Below are positions 47,755-57,474 of a stretch of 64,000 bases of DNA, in pieces. Made by a program: the position numbers and the translations under genes. This DNA is from Renibacterium salmoninarum ATCC 33209. GTDB lineage: Bacteria; Actinomycetota; Actinomycetes; Actinomycetales; Micrococcaceae. The DNA is taken from positions 2,728,001-2,792,000 of the forward strand of contig NC_010168.1 of the NCBI RefSeq assembly GCF_000018885.1, given 5' to 3'. The notes below the pieces were generated by a model. It was not told the origin of the DNA. It saw nothing but the letters and a program-made list of their open reading frames with translations, and did no database searches. The number at the start of each line of letters is the position of its first letter. Position 1 is the first letter of the stretch.

Positions 47755-48147
47755 TTAGCGCCGGGCCCGCCAAGCCAGCCAAATCAGTGGCACCTGCAAG
47801 GGAAGTCGAACAATGCCAAATACTTTTTCTTGCTCGCTACCTTGAGGGCCAAATGCGTATTTAAGCTGCGAAATATGGCCCGCAGTAAAGGCCACAAACA
47901 TCGCAGCAGTACCTTTTGCCGCAAATTTACGAGTGGGCGGTAGCAAAAGACCTACGGCTGCCACCGCTTCAATCGCGCCGCTCAACGCAACCCAATCGGC
48001 CCGACTAAGGAGCGCGAAATCGCCTTGCGTATCAGTTGAAATGCTTCGCGGCACAACGGGATAGAAGAATTTTGGGTCCTTGAAGTGTTTTACCGCACTA
48101 GCACTCAACAAACCTGCCAAAGACAAAGCTGCCCAGGGTAATTTCAT
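47755..48147 (-). CDS. DoxX-like membrane protein
   Basis: 130 aa with four hydrophobic segments (LSLAGLLSASAVKHFKDPKF at the N-terminus, then LSGAIEAVAAVGLLLPPTRK and AAMFVAFTAGHI). Resembles DoxX-like or small invasion-protein-type families. 12 bp downstream of the GH15 gene, so probably co-transcribed. Function unknown. Confidence 0.7.
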   Translation of the reverse strand: MKLPWAALSLAGLLSASAVKHFKDPKFFYPVVPRSISTDTQGDFALLSRADWVALSGAIEAVAAVGLLLPPTRKFAAKGTAAMFVAFTAGHISQLKYAFGPQGSEQEKVFGIVRLPLQVPLIWLAWRARR

Positions 48148-48159
48148 TCGTTGCTCTCC

Positions 48160-49977
48160 TTATATCGCTTTACTAGCGGAGCTTAGTCTTTTGGACGCAA
48201 GACTCAGCGCATCAGCGGCTCTGACCAGGGTCAGATGCGAAAAAGCCTGCGGGAAATTGCCCGCCATGCGTTGTTTATCCATGGCATATTCTTCGCTCAG
48301 TAAGCCCACCTCATTACACAGACCGACCAATTTTGCCATCAGCTTGTTCGCCTCGGGCTCTCGACCGCTGTGCGCATATTGCTCAACTAGCCAGAATGAA
48401 CACGCCAAGAACGGATACTCACCAGGCTCCAAACCATCCAGCCCGGATTCTGTGCGATAACGCAGCAGCAGGCCGTCTGAATCCAAAAGCTCTTCTTCCA
48501 TTCGGGCAACCGTGCCAAGCATCATCGGATCGTCATATGCCACGAACCCTACCTGCGGTAAGACCAACAGTGACGTGTCGGTTCGAGAGTCACCATAGGT
48601 CTGAGTGAAGCTGTTGAGCTCGCGATTGAATCCTTTACTCAGGATCTCTTCGCGCAATTGATCTCGTAGCTTCTTCCAGCTTTCTTCTGGCCCAGGTAAA
48701 CCGTGTTGCCGGATTGCACGCAACCCGCGATCAAACGCCGCCCACATCATCACCCTGGAATGCGTGAAATAGTGCGCTTCGCCGCGCATCTCCCATAACC
48801 CTTGATCTTTTTCATCAAAATGCCGCTCAACAAATCCAAGGAGCGATCTTTGCAAGGGCCAAGATAGGTAATCTTCGGCGGCACCAGTCTGGCGCAGTCT
48901 GTCCAGAGCCACCATTACTTCGCCGACGACGTCGGCCTGGTATTGCTCCACGGCACCATTGCCAATTCGAACCGGGGTTGAGTCTTCATAACCTGACAAA
49001 TGGCTCAACTCTTCTTCGGCTAGATGCCTTTCGCCACCGAGGCCATACATGATCTGCAGGTCCTCGGGATCGCCTGCAACCGCACGGAGTAACCAATTGC
49101 GCCAGGTCAACGCTTCTTGTTCATAGCCGTGCGTCAGCATCGCTCCCAACGTTAATGCGGCGTCCCGCAGCCAACAGAAGCGATAGTCCCAGTTCCGTGC
49201 GCCGCCAAAATCTTCCGGGAGCGACGTGGTCGCCGCAGCCACAATGCCGCCGGTATCTTCATGAGTTAATGCTCGAAGCACTAGGAGCGATCGGCGTACT
49301 TCTTCGGCGTAAGGCCCGTCCTGCTCACAATCCGCGGCCCAGCTCTGCCAACGTTCCGTGGTGTTTTGCAACGCTTGATCAACGTTTATGGCCCCCGGTA
49401 TTTGCCGATGGGAGGGATACCAGACCAGCTCGAAGTCCATTTTCTGCCCGGCTTCGATCAAAAAGTCGTCCGCGTGCCGATGATCCACTGCGACGGGCAA
49501 TCTGGGGCCGCGCAAAGCCAACGCGGAGGGGCCAGCGATCGCAACCAACACTTCGACGTCGTCGGCATCTTTCCATCGCGAGACCCAAGGAATCGTTCGA
49601 GCATAATCGAACCGCATGATCAGTTCTTGCCGGACGAGAACGCTTCCCTCAATACCCTCGACGCGGCGAACAATGGAAGCTCGCCGATCCCCCAACGGCA
49701 TGAAATCCGTGATCCGGACTCGTCCCTCAGAACTCTGCCAATCCGTCTGCAAGACAAAGGTGTTTTCCAGGTAGGACCGCTTAGTGACGACAGCGTCGGC
49801 AGCCTCGGGTGCCAAAAGCCATCGACCGTTCTCCTCGCTGCCCAGCAAGGAGGCAAACACTGACTCAGAATCAAATCGGGGGAAACAAAGCCAGTCAATG
49901 CTCCCATTGCGCGAGACCAAGGGTCCGGTGTGCAGATCCGAGAGCAAGGCATAGTCTTCAATACGCGACGCCATCAT
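48160..49977 (-). CDS. Glycoside hydrolase family 15 (glucoamylase/trehalase-like)
   Basis: About 605 aa. The N-terminal beta domain (IEDYALLSDLHTGPLVSRNG then SIDWLCFPRFDS) is followed by an (alpha/alpha)6 barrel with FGGARNWDYRFCWLRDAALT, GNGAVEQYQADVVGEVMVAL and QGLWEMRGEAHYFTHSRVMM. Cytoplasmic, no signal. Hydrolyses alpha-glucosidic bonds in trehalose, maltose or glucan fragments; specificity is not readable. Divergent from a LacI-type regulator. Intact. Confidence 0.9.
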   Translation of the reverse strand: MMASRIEDYALLSDLHTGPLVSRNGSIDWLCFPRFDSESVFASLLGSEENGRWLLAPEAADAVVTKRSYLENTFVLQTDWQSSEGRVRITDFMPLGDRRASIVRRVEGIEGSVLVRQELIMRFDYARTIPWVSRWKDADDVEVLVAIAGPSALALRGPRLPVAVDHRHADDFLIEAGQKMDFELVWYPSHRQIPGAINVDQALQNTTERWQSWAADCEQDGPYAEEVRRSLLVLRALTHEDTGGIVAAATTSLPEDFGGARNWDYRFCWLRDAALTLGAMLTHGYEQEALTWRNWLLRAVAGDPEDLQIMYGLGGERHLAEEELSHLSGYEDSTPVRIGNGAVEQYQADVVGEVMVALDRLRQTGAAEDYLSWPLQRSLLGFVERHFDEKDQGLWEMRGEAHYFTHSRVMMWAAFDRGLRAIRQHGLPGPEESWKKLRDQLREEILSKGFNRELNSFTQTYGDSRTDTSLLVLPQVGFVAYDDPMMLGTVARMEEELLDSDGLLLRYRTESGLDGLEPGEYPFLACSFWLVEQYAHSGREPEANKLMAKLVGLCNEVGLLSEEYAMDKQRMAGNFPQAFSHLTLVRAADALSLASKRLSSASKAI

Positions 49978-50057
49978 CCTACTCAACCACATCAGGCTTT
50001 GCTCAAGCTGAATACGATGACGAATTGCGATTGAAGATGGTCTGCTTTTTGCAATGA

Positions 50058-50067
50058 TTTGCGTAAA
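50058..50067. promoter_or_regulatory. LacI-type half-palindrome upstream of the regulator
   Basis: TTTGCGTAAA, the exact reverse complement of TTTACGCAAA at 25921-25930, lies in the gap between the GH15 gene and the LacI gene, 10 bases before the LacI ATG. Confidence 0.5.
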
Positions 50068-50076
50068 CTTATCGCC

Positions 50077-51084
50077 ATGTCACAGCGCCTTGCCGAAGTA
50101 GCGCACAAAGTCGGGGTCTCAGAAGCCACCGTCAGCCGCGTATTGAACAATAAACCCGGGGTTTCGCCATCCACCCGTGAAGCGGTTCTTACCGCGCTGG
50201 ACATTTTGGGTTACGAGCGTCCCACCAAATTGCGGGGAGAACGCGCACGGCTGGTCGGCTTGGTCTTGCCAGAGTTGCAGAATCCGATCTTCCCGGCCTT
50301 CGCTGAGGTTGTGAGTGGGGCGCTCGCTCAAGGTGGTTACACACCGGTGCTATGTATCCAAACCGCTGGCGGGATCTCTGAGGCTGACTATGTGGAGTTG
50401 CTGCTGCAGCAGCAAGTTTCCGGGGTAGTGTTTCTGGGCGGCATGTACGCCCAGCAGGACTCGTCACATGATCACTACCGCCGACTCATTGAGCGCAAAT
50501 TGCCCACGGTTTTAGTCAATGCTGCCGCACCAGGGCTGGAATTCCCCACCGTTTCTTGCGACGATGCCGTTGGCATGGAGCAGGCCTTTGGCCACCTTGT
50601 GCAGCTGGGACATCGAAAAATTGGTATTTTGCTGGGACCAGCGGACCACGCGCCGTCGCAGCGAAAATTGGCGAGCGCCAGATCTATTGCTGAAAAAGCA
50701 GGGCTTGAACTTTCCGATGACTTAGTCGTGCATGCGCACTATTCGCTTGAGGCTGGTCAGGCCGGCGCAAGCAGGTTGCTTCAGTCTGGCGCAACCGCGA
50801 TCGTTTGCGCTTCGGATCCCATGGCGATTGGAGCAATTCGGGCGGCTCGTCGTTTGGAGTTGCGGGTGCCACAGGACGTATCCGTTATTGGGTTCGACGA
50901 CTCTGCCCTGATGAACAGCATTGACCCGCCGTTAACCACGGTTCGTCAGCCAATTGAACCCATGGGAAAAATGGTGATCAAGTACCTGCTCGATCAAATT
51001 GATGGCAGTTCGCGCGCCAGCGATGAGCTGCTTTTTGAACCGGAGTTGGTGCTTCGCGCATCAACCGGACCCGCACCGGTCTAA
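50077..51084 (+). CDS. LacI-family transcriptional regulator (alpha-glucan type)
   Basis: 335 aa. HTH RLAEVAHKVGVSEATVSRVL followed by NNKPGVSPSTR and an effector domain (VGLVLPELQNPIFPAFAEVV, VIGFDDSALMNSIDPPLTTV). ATG 50077 is preferred over the upstream in-frame ATG at 50059 because the HTH starts at once. Likely controls the divergent GH15 gene and/or the dehydrogenase downstream. Intact. Confidence 0.9.
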   Translation: MSQRLAEVAHKVGVSEATVSRVLNNKPGVSPSTREAVLTALDILGYERPTKLRGERARLVGLVLPELQNPIFPAFAEVVSGALAQGGYTPVLCIQTAGGISEADYVELLLQQQVSGVVFLGGMYAQQDSSHDHYRRLIERKLPTVLVNAAAPGLEFPTVSCDDAVGMEQAFGHLVQLGHRKIGILLGPADHAPSQRKLASARSIAEKAGLELSDDLVVHAHYSLEAGQAGASRLLQSGATAIVCASDPMAIGAIRAARRLELRVPQDVSVIGFDDSALMNSIDPPLTTVRQPIEPMGKMVIKYLLDQIDGSSRASDELLFEPELVLRASTGPAPV

Positions 51085-51159
51085 ATCATTTCGTGCTCAA
51101 ACGTCAGCGGCAGCTGCTGCAAAGGATAAATTGTTTGCATACAAAATGACCTGCCGACC

Positions 51160-52206
51160 GTGATGACCGCCAGTGTGCTGACTACGGAGTTAGCAATTGT
51201 GCTGGAGCAGCGGCCCGTCCCCCTGCCGTCAGCTGACGAAGTGCTGATAAAGGTTTCTTCGGTTGGAATTTGCGCCTCAGATGTGCATTATTTTCGTGAG
51301 GGCCGGATAGCGAATTTCGTCGTGGATTCGCCAATCGTGCTCGGTCACGAGGCTGCTGGAACTATCGTTGCCGTTGGCAGTGCGGTCGCAGTCTCCCGAA
51401 TTAGCCAACGAGTCTCCATCGAGCCGCAGCGTCCGCAACTCCATTCAGCTCAGACGCTTGCCGGACACTACAATCTAGATCCGCAGATGGCGTTTTATGC
51501 CACGCCTCCGGTTGATGGCGCGTTTGCGGAATACGTCATCATTCAGTCGCATTTCGCCCATTTAGTGCCGGATTCGTTGAGCGATGATGCCGCGTCACTT
51601 CTTGAGCCCCTTTCGGTAGCTGTCGCTGCCGCGCGAAAGGCCGCGCTGACGGTTGGCGACCGGGTTCTGCTCTCAGGAGCCGGGCCTATCGGGCTGGTTC
51701 TAGTTCAAGTAGCTAAAGCCTACGGAGCCGCTGAGATCGTGGTAACCGACCTCGACGCTGGCAGGCTGAACCTCGCCGAGAAACTGGGCGCGACCTCGGT
51801 GTACGACCCGCGCGCCGTCGACCTCTCCGCTGAACCAAATTTTGATGTGTTCTTTGATGCTTCCGGCGCCGCCGCCGCGGTTCAAGCCGGAATTCGAAGC
51901 CTTGCTCCACTAGGTCGAGCGGTTCTCATTGGCATGGGCGCGGATGAGTATCCGCTACCGGTATCCACCATTCAGAACCGAGAACTCACCGTGACCGGCG
52001 TTTTCCGTTACGCCAATACCTGGCCAACTGCGATCAGTCTGGTCGAGCGCGGTCTAGTAAACCTGGATATTTTAGTCAGCGGTCACTTTGGGCTTGAATC
52101 GGTTCGCGAAGCATTGGAAACTTCCAGCGCAGCATCGGTCTTGAAAAATATGGTCTTGCCCGGACTTCCCGTTGCACAAGCCCCCAGCTCCTCAACGGCG
52201 GTTTGA
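51160..52206 (+). CDS. Polyol (sorbitol/xylitol-type) dehydrogenase, MDR family
   Basis: 348 aa zinc alcohol dehydrogenase fold. Catalytic-zinc region VGICASDVHYF (Cys), IVLGHEAAG (His-Glu); NAD site LLSGAGPIGLVLVQVAKAYG. The usual four-Cys structural zinc loop is absent: EPQRPQLHSAQTLAGHYNLD has no Cys where bacterial relatives have C..C..C. Animal sorbitol dehydrogenases also lack it, so activity is possible. A TTTGCATACAAA near-palindrome lies upstream. Probably oxidises a sugar alcohol to a ketose. Confidence 0.82.
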   Translation: MMTASVLTTELAIVLEQRPVPLPSADEVLIKVSSVGICASDVHYFREGRIANFVVDSPIVLGHEAAGTIVAVGSAVAVSRISQRVSIEPQRPQLHSAQTLAGHYNLDPQMAFYATPPVDGAFAEYVIIQSHFAHLVPDSLSDDAASLLEPLSVAVAAARKAALTVGDRVLLSGAGPIGLVLVQVAKAYGAAEIVVTDLDAGRLNLAEKLGATSVYDPRAVDLSAEPNFDVFFDASGAAAAVQAGIRSLAPLGRAVLIGMGADEYPLPVSTIQNRELTVTGVFRYANTWPTAISLVERGLVNLDILVSGHFGLESVREALETSSAASVLKNMVLPGLPVAQAPSSSTAV

Positions 52207-53055
52207 ATCCAACAACGCCCGGATTTCGGCAGGTCTATTCGTAGTTACTTCCTGGACGCCGAACTCGATGCACAGCTCTAGGCCCGCTTTTTCGTCCACG
52301 GTCCACACCCGGAAACTTCGTCCGGCGTCTAGCCACTGCTGAGCTTGCGCCGGCTGCGCACGTAAGTACGCCACTCCCGGACCCGCAAGACCGGCGGAAC
52401 CATCATTGAGCAACCGAACACCGTCATCCATGGCAAGTTGCATTGCGGCGGCAGCCCCAGCGGCAGCCAATGCGCCTAGACCCAGCTCCTTAAGGACTTC
52501 CGCTACGTCCACCTCCGCGATCAGCTGGCATAAGTGCGCTGCTGGCACGGTGCGTGAGAGGTAGCGCATTGCACCGGAATCAAAACTCATGAAGGAGATC
52601 TGGATATTGGCCAAAGTTGAGCTCTGCGACAACCAACCGCGGCGCAACAACAACTTTAAGGTGCGCTCTTCCAGGTCATCACCAAAGGGGTTCGAATGTT
52701 TGAACTCAATAGCCAGTCCGATCGGCCGCCCCGCCGCGAGCAAAATGTCTACTAGTTCATCCAAGGTCAGAAATTGTTGTGATGGGGCGCCTTACTCATC
52801 AGGAACATCAACGCCCTTCCAGGATCTGAAATCCAGCTCACGCAGTTGCGCCAGAGCATGCTCAGCGACCGCGCCGGTGCCATTTGAGGTTCGGTCCACA
52901 GTGGAATCGTGTAACAGCACAACTTTTTGATCTGCGGTCAGGTGTACATCGCATTAAACACCGTCGGCACCATCAGAAATTGCTTGTAAATATGCGGCAC
53001 GAGTGTGCTCGGCATACTGGGCGCTCGATCCGCGGTGAGCATAGATGAGATTCAT
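52192..53055 (-). pseudogene. Glycerophosphodiester phosphodiesterase, two stop codons
   Basis: TIM-barrel GDPD beginning MNLIYAHRGSSAQYAEHTRA, with catalytic His in HRG and HDSTVDRTSNGTG. TAA at 52954-52956 replaces Glu in DGADGVECDVHLT. TAA at 52792-52794 replaces Tyr in VPDEYGAPSQQFLTLDEL. The remaining 190 residues are open to 52192 and overlap the dehydrogenase end by 15 bp. Single-base changes explain both stops. Confidence 0.88.
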
Positions 53056-53107
53056 TCCTCCAGATTAGCTGGACGTTGTGAAGCCCGACTTAACCTAGGC
53101 TTACGGT

Positions 53108-54379
53108 ATGGAGCCGCTTGTGGGGGACGTGTTGACCGAAAAGGACGATGAAAAGCGGCGCGCGCTGCGGCGCATGAAGACGCTTGCCTTGAGCTTGCTC
53201 ATTGTGGCCGCAATCGTCTTTGTTTTCTCATTTTGGTTGCAGCGCCAATACCCATGGCTGGAGTACGTTCGTGCCGCCGCCGAGGGCGCCATGGTCGGCG
53301 CACTCGCTGACTGGTTCGCAGTTACCGCGCTGTTCAGGTATCCCCTTGGCCTCAAGATTCCGCACACTGCCATCATTCCCACGCGCAAAGACGCGATTGG
53401 GGCTAGCCTTGGCGACTTTGTGGAAAGCAATTTTCTCTCCGAATCGGTGATCCGAGAGAAGCTAACCTCTCTCAATGTGGCGCATCGGCTGGGTAGCTGG
53501 CTCTTGAAGCCAGCTTCGGCGGAACGCCTTGCCTCTGAGGGTGCCGTGGCAATCAAAGGTGCCATGGAAGTAATGCGCGACGACGACGTGCGCGATGTGA
53601 TCGAGTCGATGGTCCAGCAATATTTGCTTGCACCACCATGGGGGCCGCCGATTGGTCGCTTGGCCGGGCAGGTATTTCATGACGGCCATCACCGGAAACT
53701 GGTTGACCTCTTAGTCGACCGCGCAGTCGATTGGGTGCAAAACAACCAACAAGCGATGACTCGAATTGTTTCCGACCGCTCGCCGTCGTGGGTGCCCGGC
53801 TTTGTCGATGATTTGGTGGGTGATCGCGTCTATAACGAAGCGCTCAAGTTTGTGCGCGCAGTTCAATGCGACCAAAATCACCAGGTGCGTCAGGCACTAG
53901 ATGAGTATCTTTTTAAACTTGCTGATGACTTGCAACACGATCCGGCGATGATCGAGCGCGCTGAAGAGATCAAAGCCCAGGTACTCGATTCACCGCGTGT
54001 GCGCGAACTCGCCGGGCGCACGCGGGACACGGTAAAACAGGCCTTGCTTACCGCCGTCGACGATCCGGAAAGCGAACTTCGGAAGAAGTTCGTCGCGGTG
54101 ATTCGTGAATTCGGTACTCGGCTTGTCGACGATACTGAGCTTGCGGCAAAGGTCAATGGCTGGATCACTGGAGCGGCGGCCTATGCGGTTCGCAATTATC
54201 GGCACGATATCGCCTCGATCATCACTGACACCGTGGAACGCTGGGACGCGCAGGAGGCATCGAACAAGATCGAGCTTCAGGTAGGCAAGGATCTGGAGTA
54301 CATCCGGATCAACGGTACGGTTGTTGGCGCGCTGGCTGGTTTGCTGATTTTCACGCTGGCTAATCTGGCCTTCGGCTAA
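53108..54379 (+). CDS. DUF445 family membrane protein
   Basis: 423 aa. An N-terminal helix (TLALSLLIVAAIVFVFSFWL), then the conserved AAAEGAMVGALADWFAVTAL and FRYPLGLKIPHTAIIPTRKD block defining DUF445, a long helical middle and a C-terminal helix (GTVVGALAGLLIFTLANLAF). Membrane-tethered protein of unknown function. Intact. Confidence 0.88.
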   Translation: MEPLVGDVLTEKDDEKRRALRRMKTLALSLLIVAAIVFVFSFWLQRQYPWLEYVRAAAEGAMVGALADWFAVTALFRYPLGLKIPHTAIIPTRKDAIGASLGDFVESNFLSESVIREKLTSLNVAHRLGSWLLKPASAERLASEGAVAIKGAMEVMRDDDVRDVIESMVQQYLLAPPWGPPIGRLAGQVFHDGHHRKLVDLLVDRAVDWVQNNQQAMTRIVSDRSPSWVPGFVDDLVGDRVYNEALKFVRAVQCDQNHQVRQALDEYLFKLADDLQHDPAMIERAEEIKAQVLDSPRVRELAGRTRDTVKQALLTAVDDPESELRKKFVAVIREFGTRLVDDTELAAKVNGWITGAAAYAVRNYRHDIASIITDTVERWDAQEASNKIELQVGKDLEYIRINGTVVGALAGLLIFTLANLAFG

Positions 54380-54386
54380 ATTTCGG

Positions 54387-55240
54387 CTAAATAAGGAACC
54401 GAATCTGCTGGCCAGGGCCGGCTTGCGCCAGGAGGTTTAGATCTGTGTGACGGACGACGGCGATCACCGGGTAGCCGCCGGTGACCGGGCGATCGGCCAA
54501 GAAGATCGTCGGCAAGCCCGACGGCGGCACCTGTAGTGCCCCGGTCACCATGCCTTCGCTGGGTAACTGGTCATGCCGGGCAAACTTTAGCGGCTGCCCG
54601 GAGAGGCGTACGCCAATCCGATTGCTATCGGCAGTCACCGTCCACGACTTCCTGGCCAAGGCTTGCCACGATCCGGGCGCAAACCAATCGAGCCTCGGTC
54701 CGGGAGTAATTCGAAGCGAGATCGGTCGGTCTGGCATCGGCGGATCACGGAACAAAGAAGACCCTGTTACCACCGTTGAGTTGGGCTCCCCCGACGAAAT
54801 CACATCGCCAGCTTGCAAAGGCGCTGGTCCCATCCCCGCTAGTACATCTCGCGATCGCGATCCGGCCAACAGCTCGGCAAGCACTCCCCCGAAACAGCAA
54901 GATAATACCGAAGGCCGGCATCGGCAACAGCTAGCGAAAGCTTCGAGCCCGCGCGTGCTGAAATTGCAGTATTCATCGGCACCGCTACCCCATCGAGCAG
55001 CACCGATCCATGCGCGCCAGTCACCGCAATCTCCGCCGGCTGATTGAACTCAGCGATAAAACTGCCGATCAGAATTTCCAGCCCGGCGTCCGTATCAAGG
55101 TTTCCAACTAGTTGATTTGCCGCAGTCAATGCAGCTTTATCCAGAGCCCCACCCGGGCCAAGCCCCCAAGAAGCCGCACCCGGTCGCCCTGAATCTTGGA
55201 TCAGCGCAAGCGGACCCGGACTAATAATCCTTAGGCTCAT
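54387..55240 (-). pseudogene. pxpC: 5-oxoprolinase subunit C, frameshifted
   Basis: Biotin-dependent carboxyltransferase-like domain (KipA/PxpC). LIQDSGRPGAASWGLGPGGA, then ALDKAALTAANQLVGN at the N-terminus. The frame breaks after YYLAVSG; the second part continues VLAELLAGSRSRDVLAGMGP to the C-terminus. Loss of one G from a G-run (now five, 54886-54890) explains it (SGGVLAELL). Partner of PxpB and PxpA in ATP-dependent pyroglutamate hydrolysis. Confidence 0.87.
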
Positions 55241-55845
55241 AGCGCCCGAAAGCGCACGGTGGCACCTGGGGTGATCAAAGCCGGATTACTCGAATTCCCA
55301 GCATCCCAAAGCTGCGCGGAAGTCCGGCCAATCAGTTGCCATCCTGCCGGTGAAGACGTTGGATAAATAGCGCTAAATTCGCCCGCTAAGGCCACCGAAC
55401 CGGCCGGAATCGACGTACGGGGCGTGTTTCGACGCGGCACCCGCAACCGCTCGTGGTCAGTCACCAGATAGGAAAATCCTGGCGCAAAACCGGTAAAGGC
55501 TGCCGTCCAACTTGAGGAGGAATGCAACTGGATCACCTCAGCAACAGAAAGTGAAAGATACTGCGCCACTTCTGCCAAGTCTGGGCCGTCGTAATGTACA
55601 TCGATAATGATTTCAGGACCGTCTTTAGCAACTTGAGCTACTGGGTCCGCCGATTCAATCCACCGAACAATTTCAGCTTGCGCAACGCGTTCCGGATAAA
55701 AGGTGATCAAGATGGTGCGAGCAGCTGGCACCACATCGAGCACGCCCTGCGGGAAAGACGATAACGCGCGGTAAAGCGCCAAAACTGCTTGCAAGTCCGG
55801 GAGCTCAGCTAGTACCGCAGAATCGCCACACGGCAGTAGCAGCAT
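55237..55845 (-). CDS. pxpB: 5-oxoprolinase subunit B
   Basis: About 202 aa. KipI/PxpB fold with GFAPGFSYLVTDHERLRVPR then RNTPRTSIPAGSVALAGEFS and PAGWQLIGRT. Works with PxpA and PxpC to cleave 5-oxoproline to glutamate. ATG 55845 is chosen because it lies just past the pxpA stop; it overlaps pxpC by 4 bp. Intact, but PxpC is broken. Confidence 0.87.
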   Translation of the reverse strand: MLLLPCGDSAVLAELPDLQAVLALYRALSSFPQGVLDVVPAARTILITFYPERVAQAEIVRWIESADPVAQVAKDGPEIIIDVHYDGPDLAEVAQYLSLSVAEVIQLHSSSSWTAAFTGFAPGFSYLVTDHERLRVPRRNTPRTSIPAGSVALAGEFSAIYPTSSPAGWQLIGRTSAQLWDAGNSSNPALITPGATVRFRAL

Positions 55846-55846
55846 T

Positions 55847-57433
55847 TCAGTTGAACCGGACAAGTTGCACCCCTGCTGATTCAAGTGCGGCTCGGACGCT
55901 CTCCGCCATCGTTACCGCCCCTGGCGTATCGCCATGCACGCAGAGTGAATCCGGCTGAAGCTGGACTAAGGATCCGTCTATTGCCTCAACCACGCCGTCT
56001 GCGACCAGCCGAACCGCGCGGTCCGCAATAGCCGGAACATCGTGCAATACGGCACCCGGCTGATTTCGCGGCACCAAGCTGCCATCCGGCATGTAAACAC
56101 GGTCAACAAATGCCTCACGGAAAAAGGGAACGTCTGCGGCCAGACAAACTGACTCGATCTGCGATCCCGGTAAGCCTAATATCGGTAGGCTTTGCCGAAA
56201 ATCCCGAACAGCGGAAGCCACCGCTTGCGCCTGAATAGCGTCAACAACAATCCGGTTGTACAGCGCTCCGTGCGGTTTTACGTAGGCCAGCTCTCCGCCC
56301 ACGCTGCGCAGAATTCCATCTAATGCGGACAACTGATACAAAACATCGCCATAAAGTTCCTCGGCAGAAACGTCCATCGTTCTGCGTCCAAACCCGGCTA
56401 GATCTCGATAAGCGGGGTGCGCGCCCACAGCCACACTGCGCTCAATGGCCGTCCGCGCTGTGCGCAACATCATGATCGGATCGCCAGCATGGAAGCCACA
56501 GGCCACGTTGGCGCTGGTAACCATCGCAAGCAGCGCGTCGTCGTCGCCCATTGGCCAAGAGCCGAATGACTCACCTAAATCGCTGTTCAGATCAACGCGT
56601 AGCTCAGACATCGTCAGCCTTTTTCGCCCCGGCAGTTTTGCCGTGATCGCTTTGAGCGGCCCGGTCAATGACGGGCGCGGGCCAGGTGGTAGCGCAAGGT
56701 TTCCGGTCAGGACCAGCGGTGGCGGGCCAAAAGCAATTTTGGTCGCACGCACAACTGACCGGCCCATCATCAGATTCCCAGCTCCGCCAATCACGGCCCC
56801 GATACCGAAAGGAACTAACCGCCCAAGCATCGCACTGCCCTGATTGAGCACCATACGTTTGATGAACATCTTTTGGATTCGGTTGCCAACCATTTTCATC
56901 GCGCTTGCTGGCACATTTTTAGTCAGAGCCGAGCCCCAGGCACTGACGGGGCTGGCACCTCGTCCTAACGCGTGACCTGCGAAGGACTGCATCAAAGCAG
57001 TTCCCTCTTCGCCGAGCATAATCGCCATTACCGCGGTGCGGGCGCGTTCCGGATCCTGCAAATGGACGCCGTGTAACTCCGCAATCGAAAGCGCATACAA
57101 CGCCGTGGCTTCCATAAAGATCACGGTGGCGGCAGCAGAGATGCCCAGCGAAGCAATGGTGCCGATGCCAGGAATTATTGCCGTAGCGCCAATCGCGGCT
57201 CCGGACCCAGTCACCGTGTTGATGAACTCGCGATCCAGCTTGAGCGACAGTTCAGCCGGGGAAGCATGCGGAAACTTTCTCCGCAACCGCCGTAAATTGG
57301 CTTGCACTACGGGACGTTGACTCTCCACTGCCTTTTGCAAAGCTGATTGCAGGGCAGGTTTAGCTTGTCCGTCGGCAGTAAAGACTGCGTCCGCGGCGAT
57401 TTTAACTGCCTGATTCGACCTGCTTTTTGCCAT
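55847..57433 (-). CDS. pxpA: In-frame fusion: membrane-associated protein + 5-oxoprolinase subunit A
   Basis: 528 aa. Residues 275-528, starting MSELRVDLNSDLGESFGSWP, are a complete LamB/YcsF-type PxpA (NVACGFHAGDP, GAHPAYRDLAGFGRR, VKPHGALYN, CVHGDTPGAV). Residues 1-274 are an unrelated protein with Gly/Ala-rich hydrophobic segments (GAAIGATAIIPGIGTIASLG then LGRLVPFGIGAVIGGAGNLM), somewhat like EcsC-type proteins. The two are normally separate genes. A natural TGA overlaps the junction in another frame, and ATG 56611 with AAAAAGG upstream could start PxpA alone. A small indel near the 3' end of the first gene probably fused them. Confidence 0.75.
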   Translation of the reverse strand: MAKSRSNQAVKIAADAVFTADGQAKPALQSALQKAVESQRPVVQANLRRLRRKFPHASPAELSLKLDREFINTVTGSGAAIGATAIIPGIGTIASLGISAAATVIFMEATALYALSIAELHGVHLQDPERARTAVMAIMLGEEGTALMQSFAGHALGRGASPVSAWGSALTKNVPASAMKMVGNRIQKMFIKRMVLNQGSAMLGRLVPFGIGAVIGGAGNLMMGRSVVRATKIAFGPPPLVLTGNLALPPGPRPSLTGPLKAITAKLPGRKRLTMSELRVDLNSDLGESFGSWPMGDDDALLAMVTSANVACGFHAGDPIMMLRTARTAIERSVAVGAHPAYRDLAGFGRRTMDVSAEELYGDVLYQLSALDGILRSVGGELAYVKPHGALYNRIVVDAIQAQAVASAVRDFRQSLPILGLPGSQIESVCLAADVPFFREAFVDRVYMPDGSLVPRNQPGAVLHDVPAIADRAVRLVADGVVEAIDGSLVQLQPDSLCVHGDTPGAVTMAESVRAALESAGVQLVRFN

Positions 57434-57474
57434 GCATCCAGCTTAGGCGACGCGGGGCGCCCTGTTGGAACTGC

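Noticed and set aside
48080..49863. Plus-strand ORFs opposite the GH15 gene
   Set aside because: Antisense shadows without conserved motifs.
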